Source: Flavobacterium beibuense F44-8 (GTDB lineage Bacteria > Bacteroidota > Bacteroidia > Flavobacteriales > Flavobacteriaceae). From it: a stretch of 64,000 bases of DNA. The translations under genes were made by a program, and so were the position numbers. Below are positions 28,827-38,686 of the stretch, one piece after another; within the stretch, counting starts at the first letter, position 1; each line of letters begins with the position of its first letter. The notes under the pieces were generated by a model. It was not told where the DNA came from. It worked only from the letters and a program-made list of their open reading frames with translations, and did no database searches. Location: positions 202,103 through 266,102 of the forward strand of contig NZ_JRLV01000005.1 in the NCBI RefSeq assembly GCF_000769915.1. Reading direction: 5' to 3'.

Positions 28827-31814
28827 TTAATCAGTATAAAAATCATTTGAGTTGAAATCGTTAGCATTAAAATCACCAACAGCTGTTACTACAATGGTTT
28901 GTGTGCTTCGGCATATTTCCCCCAGTTGGGTAATGGTTACATTGAATTCCTGACTGTTACTGAAATCAAAGTTGTGGTTAGCCGTGCCGTTGTCTGCAAT
29001 TATCGTATCACTGCCATCGCCAAAATCAAACTCATAACTGTGGGTATCATTGGCATTTGTATTTTTAAACATAAATACACTTGGCTTGTTGGCGTCACGT
29101 TTAAAACTCCATGCCAGTTCCTGCGGACTTTGGATTGTAATTTCAAGTGTGTTGCTTACTTCTCCGCCCACTTCATATTGAAGGGTATACGTTTGCGGAG
29201 TTTGTACACTGTTATGCCCCGGTGTAAAGAAATAGCTGTCGCTGTGTTGTACAATGGCATCTTTTGCCGTGCCTATAAAATTCCCGCCTGATTTCCCTGT
29301 AATAAACACCTCATATTCACCTTCCATATCGTTATTACAATACTCGGGTGTTTCCATTTCAATTTTTGGAGGAGCTGCCGTTTCCAGTTTTATCTCTATA
29401 GTATTACCGTCACTACAGCAGGTGTAAGGCAGGAAGAAGTCGGCAATAACAAGTTGTTCCAGAGAGTTGTTTTGATTGTCTCCGGTAACCGTTGGGGTAA
29501 ATTGTAACAGGTCTTTAAAGTTTTCCAGTATAAACCCGCTCATCTCGGCAGTGTAAGTGGTATCCAGTTTATATTTGGCTATTTCCATCAGGTTAGCCTT
29601 AATATTATCGGTTTCATCCTTACACGGATTAGTTGTTGTGGTAGGTTTTGTTTTGATTTGCGATTTATAATCCTTGAATTTTATACTTTTTTCAAGCTCA
29701 ACTTTAATATCATCAGCTATTGCAATATTATCCTTATAGGCTTTTACCGAAGCCAGCAGGTTAGCATAAGAAGGGGGAGGAGCAGCCGCTTTAAAAATGG
29801 AGGAGTCTACATAAACCAGAATAAACGTACCGCCTTTTGTTACCCCCGCCTTATGTTCAAGTCCGGAGTGTTTTTTTATAAAAGTTGAAAAGAATAAATC
29901 CTTGTATACATTTTGCCATCTTACATAAGCTTCCTCATAGATTACCGCAAAAGGATCTTCAAGGAAAAGCTCATTAATATCGTCCAGCCTGTCTATTAAA
30001 TCTTCAGCCAGTACAGAAAGCGTTTCTCTGTTAAGCTGTATACACCACCTGTGTAGCAGGAATACATTATTGAGCTCTTTGAAAATCTCGTAGAAGCTGG
30101 TGAAATTTGGCAGGAATTCCTTTAAATCGTTTGTGAGCAGATTTTTGATTTCCTGTAATATATTCTTAAAATTATCAATGGTTTGCCCAGATAGGATGTT
30201 CTCGCTAATCAGTTTGTTTCTTCGGGTATTCATCCAGTTAAATACAAACTCGGTTATATTGTAAAGCCTTTTACGAGCCAGGTCGTAATCGGTTTCAAGA
30301 TCGTCCCAGCGTCCTTCAAACTTCATAATATCTACTTCCTTATCTGCAAAATCAACCGCATTTAGGGCGGTAATTTTAAAAGGCAAGCTATTACTGTTTT
30401 TAATAAGTGTAAGATCTTTCAAAGCGCTTTTGTAGTTCATACCCAAATGCCCTTCAATCCTGAAGAAGTTATAAGGCTCAATATCAAAAAGCAAAGGCTG
30501 TTTTACGGGTTTGGCATTGCTGTATCCGGCAATATCAGAATGGTAGGAAAGTATAGTATCGTTTTCCTGATTTGCAGTAAGTTCCGGACTCCATTTTTTA
30601 TTAAGCTGAAGTACATTACCATAATAATACGGAATAGCCTTTTCGCTTAGCATAGCCTTCCCATAAACCGAGGGAGTTACTTTTATCTTTCCGTTTGCCG
30701 GAACGCTAAAGGAGTTGATAATATGATTAAGTCGGTCAAACAGCAGTTCCAGTTGTTTTAGCTTGGCTTGTTCTTCCTGCGATTTGTTAAAAGTAGCTAT
30801 GAAAGGAGTTCTGTATTGTGTTCCGGTTTCAATACCGTTGCCCAGTGCAACATGAAAAGGGAAAAGCCCTTCGTTTACACAACATATTGTCGGATTGATT
30901 TTCCTGAAGGCTGCGATTTCATTATACGCTTCGGTTATATCATAAATCCAGTCCCACAGGTATTGAATGTTTATGGTTGACTTGTAATTGCTTACAATCT
31001 CGTTTATCTTGTTTTTACAGTTTTGCAGTACAGGGAAATTAGTATTGCTGCCATAGTTATTTTTAAAATCGCTGTAAAGTACACTTACAGCATCTGAAAC
31101 CGAGATAACAAAACTGTCACTACATACTTTATTGAACTGTTTTAAAACATCATTTCCTGTGGTGATATTAATGTAGGGATCAACATTATATCGGGGGAAG
31201 GTAAGCTTAGGAGCTTTTGCCATAACCGTATGCTCATGGAAAACATCGGTGTTAAGGTCTTTAATAGGATATATAAGCGGACGCACGTTAAATTCCATAC
31301 GTTTTCCTTTGTCGTCACAATTGGTGTTTACACAGTTTTTTTGATCTATTAGGGAAACTTCCAGCAGGAGTACAACTATTTTATCACTTAAAAAGTCTTT
31401 TGTTAGAGGCTTTTTAGTGTTGTCGTCTGATGCCGATGTTACCAGTTCCATACAGTTTTTAACAGGCTCATACTGCGAGGCATATTTAAAGATATTGTCC
31501 AGATGAGGTTCCTGTAGGTAATCTGGTTTTAAAAACTGTTCGGAGATTTCGTAATCATGGTAATGTGTAAATTCCTTTTCCTTCCAGTTGATTTGAAAAC
31601 CTAGTGATGTTACTGCCGTACCGCAGGATATTTTCACTGAATTTTCATTAGAAGAAGAAATTTCAAGGCCACATACTATACCCAGCCCAATAAGGTTTTT
31701 ACGGGTTATGCGATCCTGCTCTTCAAGATGGCTCACCAGCAGGTTGAGGTCTTTTTGGCTTAAAACCTGATCGGCTTCAAAAACCGGATAAATAGTTGTA
31801 TTATAAGCTTCCAT
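28827..31814 (-). CDS. Large eCIS baseplate/fibre-associated protein with C-terminal PKD domain
   Basis: 995 aa, no signal peptide. The N-terminus (YPVFEADQVLSQKDLNLLVSHLEEQDRITRKNLIGLGIVCGLE) is a motif seen in proteins encoded in Bacteroidota CIS clusters. The middle is mostly helical. Near 835-895 lies an Ig-like stretch, and about 900-985 is a PKD domain with YEFDFGDGSD. PKD domains bind proteins or glycans on surfaces, so this may form a cage, fibre or receptor-binding part. No separate tail-fibre gene of the Afp13 type is seen in the operon. Role uncertain; membership of the particle is well supported by its place in the operon. Confidence 0.65.
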   Translation of the reverse strand: MEAYNTTIYPVFEADQVLSQKDLNLLVSHLEEQDRITRKNLIGLGIVCGLEISSSNENSVKISCGTAVTSLGFQINWKEKEFTHYHDYEISEQFLKPDYLQEPHLDNIFKYASQYEPVKNCMELVTSASDDNTKKPLTKDFLSDKIVVLLLEVSLIDQKNCVNTNCDDKGKRMEFNVRPLIYPIKDLNTDVFHEHTVMAKAPKLTFPRYNVDPYINITTGNDVLKQFNKVCSDSFVISVSDAVSVLYSDFKNNYGSNTNFPVLQNCKNKINEIVSNYKSTINIQYLWDWIYDITEAYNEIAAFRKINPTICCVNEGLFPFHVALGNGIETGTQYRTPFIATFNKSQEEQAKLKQLELLFDRLNHIINSFSVPANGKIKVTPSVYGKAMLSEKAIPYYYGNVLQLNKKWSPELTANQENDTILSYHSDIAGYSNAKPVKQPLLFDIEPYNFFRIEGHLGMNYKSALKDLTLIKNSNSLPFKITALNAVDFADKEVDIMKFEGRWDDLETDYDLARKRLYNITEFVFNWMNTRRNKLISENILSGQTIDNFKNILQEIKNLLTNDLKEFLPNFTSFYEIFKELNNVFLLHRWCIQLNRETLSVLAEDLIDRLDDINELFLEDPFAVIYEEAYVRWQNVYKDLFFSTFIKKHSGLEHKAGVTKGGTFILVYVDSSIFKAAAPPPSYANLLASVKAYKDNIAIADDIKVELEKSIKFKDYKSQIKTKPTTTTNPCKDETDNIKANLMEIAKYKLDTTYTAEMSGFILENFKDLLQFTPTVTGDNQNNSLEQLVIADFFLPYTCCSDGNTIEIKLETAAPPKIEMETPEYCNNDMEGEYEVFITGKSGGNFIGTAKDAIVQHSDSYFFTPGHNSVQTPQTYTLQYEVGGEVSNTLEITIQSPQELAWSFKRDANKPSVFMFKNTNANDTHSYEFDFGDGSDTIIADNGTANHNFDFSNSQEFNVTITQLGEICRSTQTIVVTAVGDFNANDFNSNDFYTD

Positions 31815-31823
31815 GATGTTTTA

Positions 31824-34800
31824 TTATAAAGTTCCTAATGATGTTTTTCCCAGAGTAAGAGGCCTGTTTGATTCGCTTAATTCACAATCGTAAAGGTTAC
31901 CTTCAGGATAAATGGTATTAAGCTCTTTTAAGGCCAAAATGAGTTGGTTTAATACTTTTTGGTATTTCTTGGTTTCGGTGGTTGTAAGCAGATTACTGCA
32001 AAACAGGAGTCGGTATTTACGGAAGGCATCAAGCCATTCCCTGTACTGTTGCTGGAACAGAAGCATATCTTCTATACCTACCCAGCATATTTTAAGCAGT
32101 ACATGTGCGGGTGCTTCCTGCCTGAACACTTTTTCGGCATATTCCCTAAACACAAGGTTTTTAAAGCGTGACAGGTAACCCGGCAGTATTATGGTAACTT
32201 TAAACGAATAAGGGTCGTTATTGGCAGGGTCGTCGCAGTCGTCGTTAAGGCAAACCGAAAGCAAATCACTATCGGTAAACAATTTGTTGTCAAAAGGTCT
32301 TAGTAAAATATGTTCCAAACAGTAAAAGTTCTCGTAATAGATGTTGAGTTTAGCAATCATATTTTCCAGATGATCGTAGGCTTGCTGTTCGGTATCAAAC
32401 TTTTTGTCCAGTCGTGCTATTTTTGCAGTGCCGTCTACCAGATACAGCATAAACTTACTGCCGTAATTGTCTATTTTATATAGGTTTTGGTCAAGGAAAT
32501 GCAGTTGTGACCATTCCCATTTTTCCTGTAGGTTAGTAGCCGGAGAAACGATTTTGAAAAGGAAATCTTCTGCCTCGGTTTCAATTGTCCATTGTGTTTG
32601 CGGAGCATCTTCGGTCACTATATTACGTAGTCCTATTTCATTTATACCTAATAGTCTGGCAACTCGTTTTTCATACCCGCCACGATGTTGGGTATTCCAA
32701 AAATCATTCAGTTGTGGTGGTATAGTATTGCTTTTTGCATTAAGGTAATCTATACCGAGACCTCTTTTACTGCTTATTTCGGGATAAGTATTTATAAAGT
32801 TTTCCTTATCGGTAATCAGGTTGGCATAGTCAAAAGCCAGTCCGCCCATGCCCTGGGTGTCATTTGCTACACGATACATCATAAACACATAATCGTTAAA
32901 GCTTTCGGCAAAGCGGGCTATAAGATGATCCAGCACCTTGTTTCTCCTTGTATAATAGAGACTTTCACTTTCGTATAATGATACATCGTCAGTGGTAAGT
33001 CCGTTTGTTAGTTTAGACTCTAAATCCTGTCCGTATACTTCCTTAGAATAGAAATCACCACCTTCTGCATCATTCTTATCGAGAAACGCAGGGAAGTAGG
33101 TTCTGGCAGCGCCGTTGGTATCAAAAAGATCTTTGGCATTGTAGAGCTGACTGAAAAAATCGGCAAGTAGCTGTTCGTAGAAATACAGGTAGGCCTTTAA
33201 TTGTTTTACCTGTGCTTTGCGCAGCTCAGGTGCCTTGTCTGAAACAGGATTTTTACCCAGCCCATAATTGGCGGGGAAGTCGTTTTGTATACTGTAGTAC
33301 TCGTTTAACGGATAGTAATTACCTGTTTCTGCCTCAAAATCATTTTTAATATTTTGCAGTTTTCTCTGGCTAAACTGCGACTTGTACATTATAACCTTTT
33401 GTTCAGTAAGCATTTGTTGTGTTTCGGTAAGCAGGAATGGTATGCCCTGCAGAAACAGTAACAGCTTTGATTTTGAGGCATTAAATACAGGTTTTATGTC
33501 TCCGGGTAATGGCAATACCCATTTTTGATTGCTGGATGCAGCTATAGGCTTTCCTAATGCATTGTAAGCAGTCATCATTAGGTTTTTAACCGATTTAACA
33601 CCGTCAACTTCCATTAGGGCAGCAATTATGTCCGATGCATGTATCTCTTCAGGAAGGACTGCTTTTTCAATCTCCTCATCTTTAAGGAAACCATGGATAA
33701 GCTTTGGCCCAAGGAAAATGTCTTCCGAATGATATCCTTCGTTTACCAGTTGTGACAGGGTATAAAAGTTTATTTTCGGACTGATAACATTATCAATAGC
33801 GATTTGTACCTTGCTCATTACCTCTATGGCATCACTGCCCGGTAAAATATCAATATCGGCACAAATACCAATGTCTGTTTTTTGGATAACCTCAACACAC
33901 AGGTAGTCTTCACACAGGTTCCTGTTTTGTTGCAGGCTGTTTGCCACACTGGCGGTAACGGTTTCAATCTTTTCTTTTTTAGTAGCAAGTAAGGCTATTA
34001 TCTCACATACGTTTTTCTCTTTGCCAAAGTAATTCAGGGCAATATCCAACTCTCGGGAATCGTCGGGGAAAATCCTGAAGTGAAGTGAGTCTGTAGGTTT
34101 GCTGTACCTGTTCACTACTAAATACACTATGCCATTTGTAATTTTAACGCTGTCTATAGTGATTTTAGACGGCTTATCCATTTTTTTGAACATTGCCGTG
34201 TTGGGATGATTCCAGTTAGTGAACTGCGGAACGATTTTAAGTTTTACCCAGTGGTCTTCACTCCAAAAGGCATGTTCCAAAACCAGACTGTTAAGGTCGC
34301 CCAGAACAGGATCATCCTCCAGTTCTATACGAACCTTATTCAACCCTCTTAATTTCAGCTCAGGGATTGTATTGTTTTTATTATCAGTATTTTTAAGACT
34401 TATTTTATCTTCCCTTTTATTGATATACAGTTTGGCTTCGGTATCGTTAGGAAGCCTGTAACCAAATTCGTCGGTAGTTTTTTGTGTGGCTATAACCCAA
34501 GCATTAGCAATACCTTCTAAATCAATAATCAGTTTCCTGTAATCAACTTGGGTTAGGGGTGCATTGGTAAAAATATCCGATGCTTTGAAAAACGTATTGT
34601 TTTGTATAACCCCGTTTTTATTGGTAAGCAGGTCTTTTATATCAAAATCAGCCCTGTAACCAAGTTCGGTAATAGCATAGCAAAGTACGTCCAGTATGGT
34701 TATACCGGGATCGTGGGCATTGTAGTCGGTCCATAATTTATGACCAAGTGTTTCTATATGCTTTAATCCTTCCTGTAGCAGGAACTGAAAATCCTGTGAA

Positions 34801-34844
34801 GGGTTCAGTTTTCTGTCTTTCTCTATGTAATAGTCCTGCAGCAT
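31824..34844 (-). CDS. eCIS baseplate wedge protein (Afp12/Pvc12 type)
   Basis: 1006 aa. The N-terminus (QDFQFLLQEGLKHIETLGHKLWTDYNAHDPGITILDVLCYAITELGYRADFDIKDLL) is the characteristic opening of the second large baseplate wedge component; 'DYNAHDPGITILD' is shared by this family and T4 gp6/gp7-related proteins. No catalytic motif. It is 6 bases downstream of the baseplate-J-like gene; the pair form the wedge heterodimer around the spike in CIS particles. Confidence 0.85.
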   Translation of the reverse strand: MLQDYYIEKDRKLNPSQDFQFLLQEGLKHIETLGHKLWTDYNAHDPGITILDVLCYAITELGYRADFDIKDLLTNKNGVIQNNTFFKASDIFTNAPLTQVDYRKLIIDLEGIANAWVIATQKTTDEFGYRLPNDTEAKLYINKREDKISLKNTDNKNNTIPELKLRGLNKVRIELEDDPVLGDLNSLVLEHAFWSEDHWVKLKIVPQFTNWNHPNTAMFKKMDKPSKITIDSVKITNGIVYLVVNRYSKPTDSLHFRIFPDDSRELDIALNYFGKEKNVCEIIALLATKKEKIETVTASVANSLQQNRNLCEDYLCVEVIQKTDIGICADIDILPGSDAIEVMSKVQIAIDNVISPKINFYTLSQLVNEGYHSEDIFLGPKLIHGFLKDEEIEKAVLPEEIHASDIIAALMEVDGVKSVKNLMMTAYNALGKPIAASSNQKWVLPLPGDIKPVFNASKSKLLLFLQGIPFLLTETQQMLTEQKVIMYKSQFSQRKLQNIKNDFEAETGNYYPLNEYYSIQNDFPANYGLGKNPVSDKAPELRKAQVKQLKAYLYFYEQLLADFFSQLYNAKDLFDTNGAARTYFPAFLDKNDAEGGDFYSKEVYGQDLESKLTNGLTTDDVSLYESESLYYTRRNKVLDHLIARFAESFNDYVFMMYRVANDTQGMGGLAFDYANLITDKENFINTYPEISSKRGLGIDYLNAKSNTIPPQLNDFWNTQHRGGYEKRVARLLGINEIGLRNIVTEDAPQTQWTIETEAEDFLFKIVSPATNLQEKWEWSQLHFLDQNLYKIDNYGSKFMLYLVDGTAKIARLDKKFDTEQQAYDHLENMIAKLNIYYENFYCLEHILLRPFDNKLFTDSDLLSVCLNDDCDDPANNDPYSFKVTIILPGYLSRFKNLVFREYAEKVFRQEAPAHVLLKICWVGIEDMLLFQQQYREWLDAFRKYRLLFCSNLLTTTETKKYQKVLNQLILALKELNTIYPEGNLYDCELSESNRPLTLGKTSLGTL

Positions 34845-34850
34845 GGCTTT

Positions 34851-37800
34851 TTATTTTATTTCCTCTATGAGGTGTGATTCATTAGGGATAAACAATGTAA
34901 AATCGGTTTGAGGTGTAATCCTGTTAAGGTTTTGGATAGGGGAGCCGGTTACCTGATTGTTTTCGTCCAGTAGGTATTGTGTAATTTTAAAATCGGTTAT
35001 GTAGTCTACAAATTCCTGATTATCTACCAGTTGAATGATGGATGAAAACTCAATCTCATTGGCAAAGTTCAGTTCGGGGTCATCATAAGCCCACGGACTC
35101 AAATACTTATTTATGGTTTCTTTTAACTGACTGATGTATAGCCTGCTATCCATACCAGATACTTTCCAAAACTTTACATTAAATTCAACCTTAATCATTT
35201 CTGTTTTTGGCGCCTTAACATTAATACGGGCATGCGCTGATGCTTTTTTACTTAAATGTTCTTTTATTAAAAGCATCTTATTAAGACTAAGCAGGGGTTT
35301 CCAGCTTATGTTTTCGGTGTTTTGTGATTTTGCCACAGGTATTACCGTAGTATAGCCGGCAGCTACGTTAGATATTTGAGTATCATACCTGTAATGGTTT
35401 AGTGTTTTTACCCTGTATACTTCGGGGAATTCCTGTAACACTATGTGCTCATAATCCCATACGGTTATCGCCCTGTTTTTATGTCTTAGCCTTTCGCTTA
35501 TCCTTGTGTAAAGGGATTCGTCTGCTTCAGCTTTTCTGCCACCAAAAGAAGAATACGGCTGTAGTATTTTTTTAACCTGATTAATGGCTGTGTAAGTTTT
35601 ACTGATCGTTCCTTTCGGAGTATGTTCCAAAAACTCAGTGCCTGTATTTTCATAATCGGTAAGTACTGCTTTTAGCGCCTGTACATGGATGCCTAAAATG
35701 CGGCAAACTGCCTGTATATTGGTAACCGATATTCGCAACCAAAACAGACTGTTTGGTAATAGCGTATTATTACTGTTGTAGTTTGGAACGGTAATATTTA
35801 CAAGCCCCGACTTAGTTAGGGAAAGGGTTTCGTCTCCTATGTTTTGTGGTTCTATATCCTGCCACTGGTTGTTGCTAAGGTAGGACCATTTTATTGTTGC
35901 AGGCTCCAGCCTTGGGTTTGCCGTACCTTCTTCCAGTTGAATAAGGAAGTTTAGTCCGTCTTCATAAGCGGCATTTTCAAACCCCAAATACATAAATCCT
36001 TCCTGAGCACTGGCAGTTGTGAATTTAAACAGTCCTTTAGTGAACTTTTCATATCCAAACGGAGTTGATTTGAATATCTCTACAGTATTCGCCTCGTTTG
36101 TTCTGGTAGTAAGGTTTATGGATTCGCTTACATTATACCAGAAACCAAAGTCATTATACTGAGGCTTGTATGGAAGTGTGCCGTCATTTTTATTGGCATC
36201 AATATATGCTTCCATGTATTTTTCATTAGCGTAGTTGCTATCATTAAACTGAATTCTAAACTTACCGTTAGATTTTATATCACTGCTGGCTATTTCGTTA
36301 AACCTGTAATCTGTTAACGGATAGTTGTTTTTGATTTCATTGTATTCGTTCGAAAATTGTACCCAAGCACCGTTGTATAGCTGATAGGTAATAACCTTAT
36401 TATAAAATATCCAGTTAAAGAAGAATGATCCGAATATAGCCTCGGCATTTTTTTTCATAAATAGTTCGTTAGAACTGATATAAAAACTGTTACCGCTTTT
36501 TGGGATCTCGCCAAACGGATAAAAGGATTTTTCAGGATTGATTGTACCAAAGTCCGATTCAATTTTAAACGATTTGAAACCGGCTACCTTTACTGTAATA
36601 TCTATTTTGCTTACAATATTTATAACCTCTGTACTTTTAGGAACTACTTTTAGTACCGGGAAAGATGTATTGATTTCTAAACCTTTATGTAGTTTGGCAT
36701 CATAAGGGATAATTGCCTTTTCATCAGCAGGGATACTTAATTTAATGGCTTGTACAGCATCGGTATTGTTTACTTTTTCATTCTCTTTTACGGTCAGTTC
36801 TATAAGTTCTTTTTCTCCAGTGATGTAAAAATCGAAATCGGTAGCATTGTATTGCTTATCATTGAAGGTAATATAGATGGAACGCTCCCCGCTTTGAAGA
36901 AATAATAGCGGACTGGCAATCATAATTCCTTCTCTTGTTTCTTCGGCATTTGTGGTAAAGGCATCAAATCCTTTTCCTGTGGCATTCAAATCGGTTAGAG
37001 TAGTTTTATAAAACCTGTTGTTACTGTAATGTTTGCTTAAAAATGAACTGAGTTTTATACCGTTTATGGTTTGATCCTGAGTGGCACTGTAATATTTTTT
37101 CTGTCCGGCGCCGTTTTTTCCAGCCGGGAAAACAGTCCCCTTTGGTATAAGGAATGCTTTGGTGTTATGAGGTTGAACTACTAAGTGCACATAATCAGGT
37201 TTAGCCTTTTGGTTTTCAACCTTCAGTACATTTTTATAGTAAAAGTCAAGGTGTCTTTTGGTAAAATCATTAAACTTATTTTTTGCTACCTGTAGCAGTT
37301 TTACAAACGACAGGAATAAAGTATAATGAGGAGAGTGGTTAGGATAATTGCTTAACTGGTTTTCTACCGCTTTTTTGGTAAAGTTTTTCCAGGATAGCAA
37401 TAACCCGAAAAGCTGCTGTATACCCTTGTTGAATACATAACTTTTCAATAGTGAGGCTATATCAGATGAGGTGTTTACCATACTAATGATATAGGTAAAC
37501 CTTTCGGCTATGGTATAAGTAGAGGAAATAAGTGCTTCCTTTTCAAGGATGTTGTCATCCAGTAATGCTGCCTTTTCCTTTAGTTCGTTAAACTGTGTTT
37601 CTATTTGGGTAAAATACTCCAGTAATATTGCCTTTTGGGAAGCATTATCGGTATTGATAAGTATTTCATTCTTTTTGTTTTCAAAAGAGCTTTGTAACAG
37701 CTCTATATTCCAGTTGGCAATCAGTATAAGTATGGAAGTGGATTCTCTGCCGAAAAACTCGGCCCAGGTACCTTCGGCAATATTGAACTCGTTGTAAAAC

Positions 37801-37958
37801 GTTACATACTGCGAAAGCTTCTGAACAAAAAGGATAAAGTCCTGTTCGTTCCTTTCATCCAAACGGAAGTAAGCGGGATCTAAAGCAGGGTTTACCCTGT
37901 TAGGCTGAGTAGTTCCCATTCCGCTGTGTATTGATAATATGGAGTTGCAGTTTCCCAT
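34851..37958 (-). CDS. eCIS baseplate J-like wedge protein (Afp11/Pvc11 type)
   Basis: 1035 aa. Residues about 1-260 are helical; the C-terminal half carries the baseplate-J-like pattern (RISERLRHKNRAITVWDYEHIVLQEFPEVYRVKTLNHYRYD; then KTEMIKVEFNVKFWK, SRLYISQLKETINKYLSPWAYDD), the part of gpJ/gp6-like proteins that forms the baseplate ring. It precedes the Afp12-like gene by 6 bases and follows the gp25-like gene by 7. Size and order agree with other eCIS clusters. Confidence 0.85.
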   Translation of the reverse strand: MGNCNSILSIHSGMGTTQPNRVNPALDPAYFRLDERNEQDFILFVQKLSQYVTFYNEFNIAEGTWAEFFGRESTSILILIANWNIELLQSSFENKKNEILINTDNASQKAILLEYFTQIETQFNELKEKAALLDDNILEKEALISSTYTIAERFTYIISMVNTSSDIASLLKSYVFNKGIQQLFGLLLSWKNFTKKAVENQLSNYPNHSPHYTLFLSFVKLLQVAKNKFNDFTKRHLDFYYKNVLKVENQKAKPDYVHLVVQPHNTKAFLIPKGTVFPAGKNGAGQKKYYSATQDQTINGIKLSSFLSKHYSNNRFYKTTLTDLNATGKGFDAFTTNAEETREGIMIASPLLFLQSGERSIYITFNDKQYNATDFDFYITGEKELIELTVKENEKVNNTDAVQAIKLSIPADEKAIIPYDAKLHKGLEINTSFPVLKVVPKSTEVINIVSKIDITVKVAGFKSFKIESDFGTINPEKSFYPFGEIPKSGNSFYISSNELFMKKNAEAIFGSFFFNWIFYNKVITYQLYNGAWVQFSNEYNEIKNNYPLTDYRFNEIASSDIKSNGKFRIQFNDSNYANEKYMEAYIDANKNDGTLPYKPQYNDFGFWYNVSESINLTTRTNEANTVEIFKSTPFGYEKFTKGLFKFTTASAQEGFMYLGFENAAYEDGLNFLIQLEEGTANPRLEPATIKWSYLSNNQWQDIEPQNIGDETLSLTKSGLVNITVPNYNSNNTLLPNSLFWLRISVTNIQAVCRILGIHVQALKAVLTDYENTGTEFLEHTPKGTISKTYTAINQVKKILQPYSSFGGRKAEADESLYTRISERLRHKNRAITVWDYEHIVLQEFPEVYRVKTLNHYRYDTQISNVAAGYTTVIPVAKSQNTENISWKPLLSLNKMLLIKEHLSKKASAHARINVKAPKTEMIKVEFNVKFWKVSGMDSRLYISQLKETINKYLSPWAYDDPELNFANEIEFSSIIQLVDNQEFVDYITDFKITQYLLDENNQVTGSPIQNLNRITPQTDFTLFIPNESHLIEEIK

Positions 37959-37965
37959 TTTGTTG

Positions 37966-38379
37966 TTATTGTTTTACAAAAGTTCCTTCTTCCAGGTAGT
38001 AAGGGAATACATAGTTCTTTCTGGAGTTTGTAGCCCTTATGCGATAGGTAATTTCAATATATACCACACCATTATTGGTTCCTTCGGTTTTGAAGTCGGT
38101 ATCAAGAAGTTCAATTCGGGGTTCATACAGCACAATGGCATTTTCAATGATTCCCTTTATTTTGGTAAGCAGGGTTACCGTTATGTTTTCGTAGAGCATA
38201 GCCGAAAGGTCACACCCGTAGTCAGATCGCATAACCCTTTCTTTTAACTGGGTGGTAAGCAGTATTTGCAGACTTTGGTAAATGTCCTGTTCGTCACTTA
38301 CCGTTTCTACAGTTGCCTTATGTTTATTGAAGGTAGGAGGGAAACCCCATCCTGTTCCTAAAAATGAATCCTTTTTCAT
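37966..38379 (-). CDS. gpW/gp25-like baseplate wedge protein (Afp9/Pvc9 type)
   Basis: 137 aa. The lysozyme-like gp25 fold is indicated by FLGTGWGFPPTF at the N-terminus and the family core SDEQDIYQSLQILLTTQLKERVMRSDYGCDLSAMLYENI, followed by IENAIVLYEPRIELLDTDF and a beta-strand region. gp25 proteins link the sheath to the baseplate wedge and start sheath polymerisation. Length is normal. Located between PAAR and the Afp11-like gene. Confidence 0.88.
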   Translation of the reverse strand: MKKDSFLGTGWGFPPTFNKHKATVETVSDEQDIYQSLQILLTTQLKERVMRSDYGCDLSAMLYENITVTLLTKIKGIIENAIVLYEPRIELLDTDFKTEGTNNGVVYIEITYRIRATNSRKNYVFPYYLEEGTFVKQ

Positions 38380-38393
38380 GATTGTCTGGTTTT

Positions 38394-38684
38394 TTATCCG
38401 CCTATCATTACAGTAGGGCAGCCTATGGTTACCGTACCGCCATGAGCTGTATGGTCTCCCATTCTCACGGCAGGTTTACCGGCAATAAAAACACTGGAAG
38501 AACCCGTTGTAAGGGCATCGGGCGCTCCGGCACATACACAATTGTCACCCACTACGGCAGCAGGTATGCCGCTTACAAGTACTGTGGTATTACCTCCCGG
38601 CAGTATAGGACCGCCTACGTGAGGTTTAGACCCGTCTGACATTGGGCAGGTATGCATATCTGTTGCTCTTGCTGCTGCTCCCAT
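38394..38684 (-). CDS. PAAR-domain spike tip protein (Afp10/Pvc10 type)
   Basis: 96 aa. PAAR motifs are AARATDMHTCPMSDGSKPHVGGPILPGG and RMGDHTAHGGTVTIGCPTVMIGG, with His/Cys positions for the metal site at the cone tip. It caps the VgrG-like spike and can carry effectors. It begins 2 bases after the spike gene, so translation is coupled. Confidence 0.92.
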   Translation of the reverse strand: MGAAARATDMHTCPMSDGSKPHVGGPILPGGNTTVLVSGIPAAVVGDNCVCAGAPDALTTGSSSVFIAGKPAVRMGDHTAHGGTVTIGCPTVMIGG

Positions 38685-38686
38685 AA

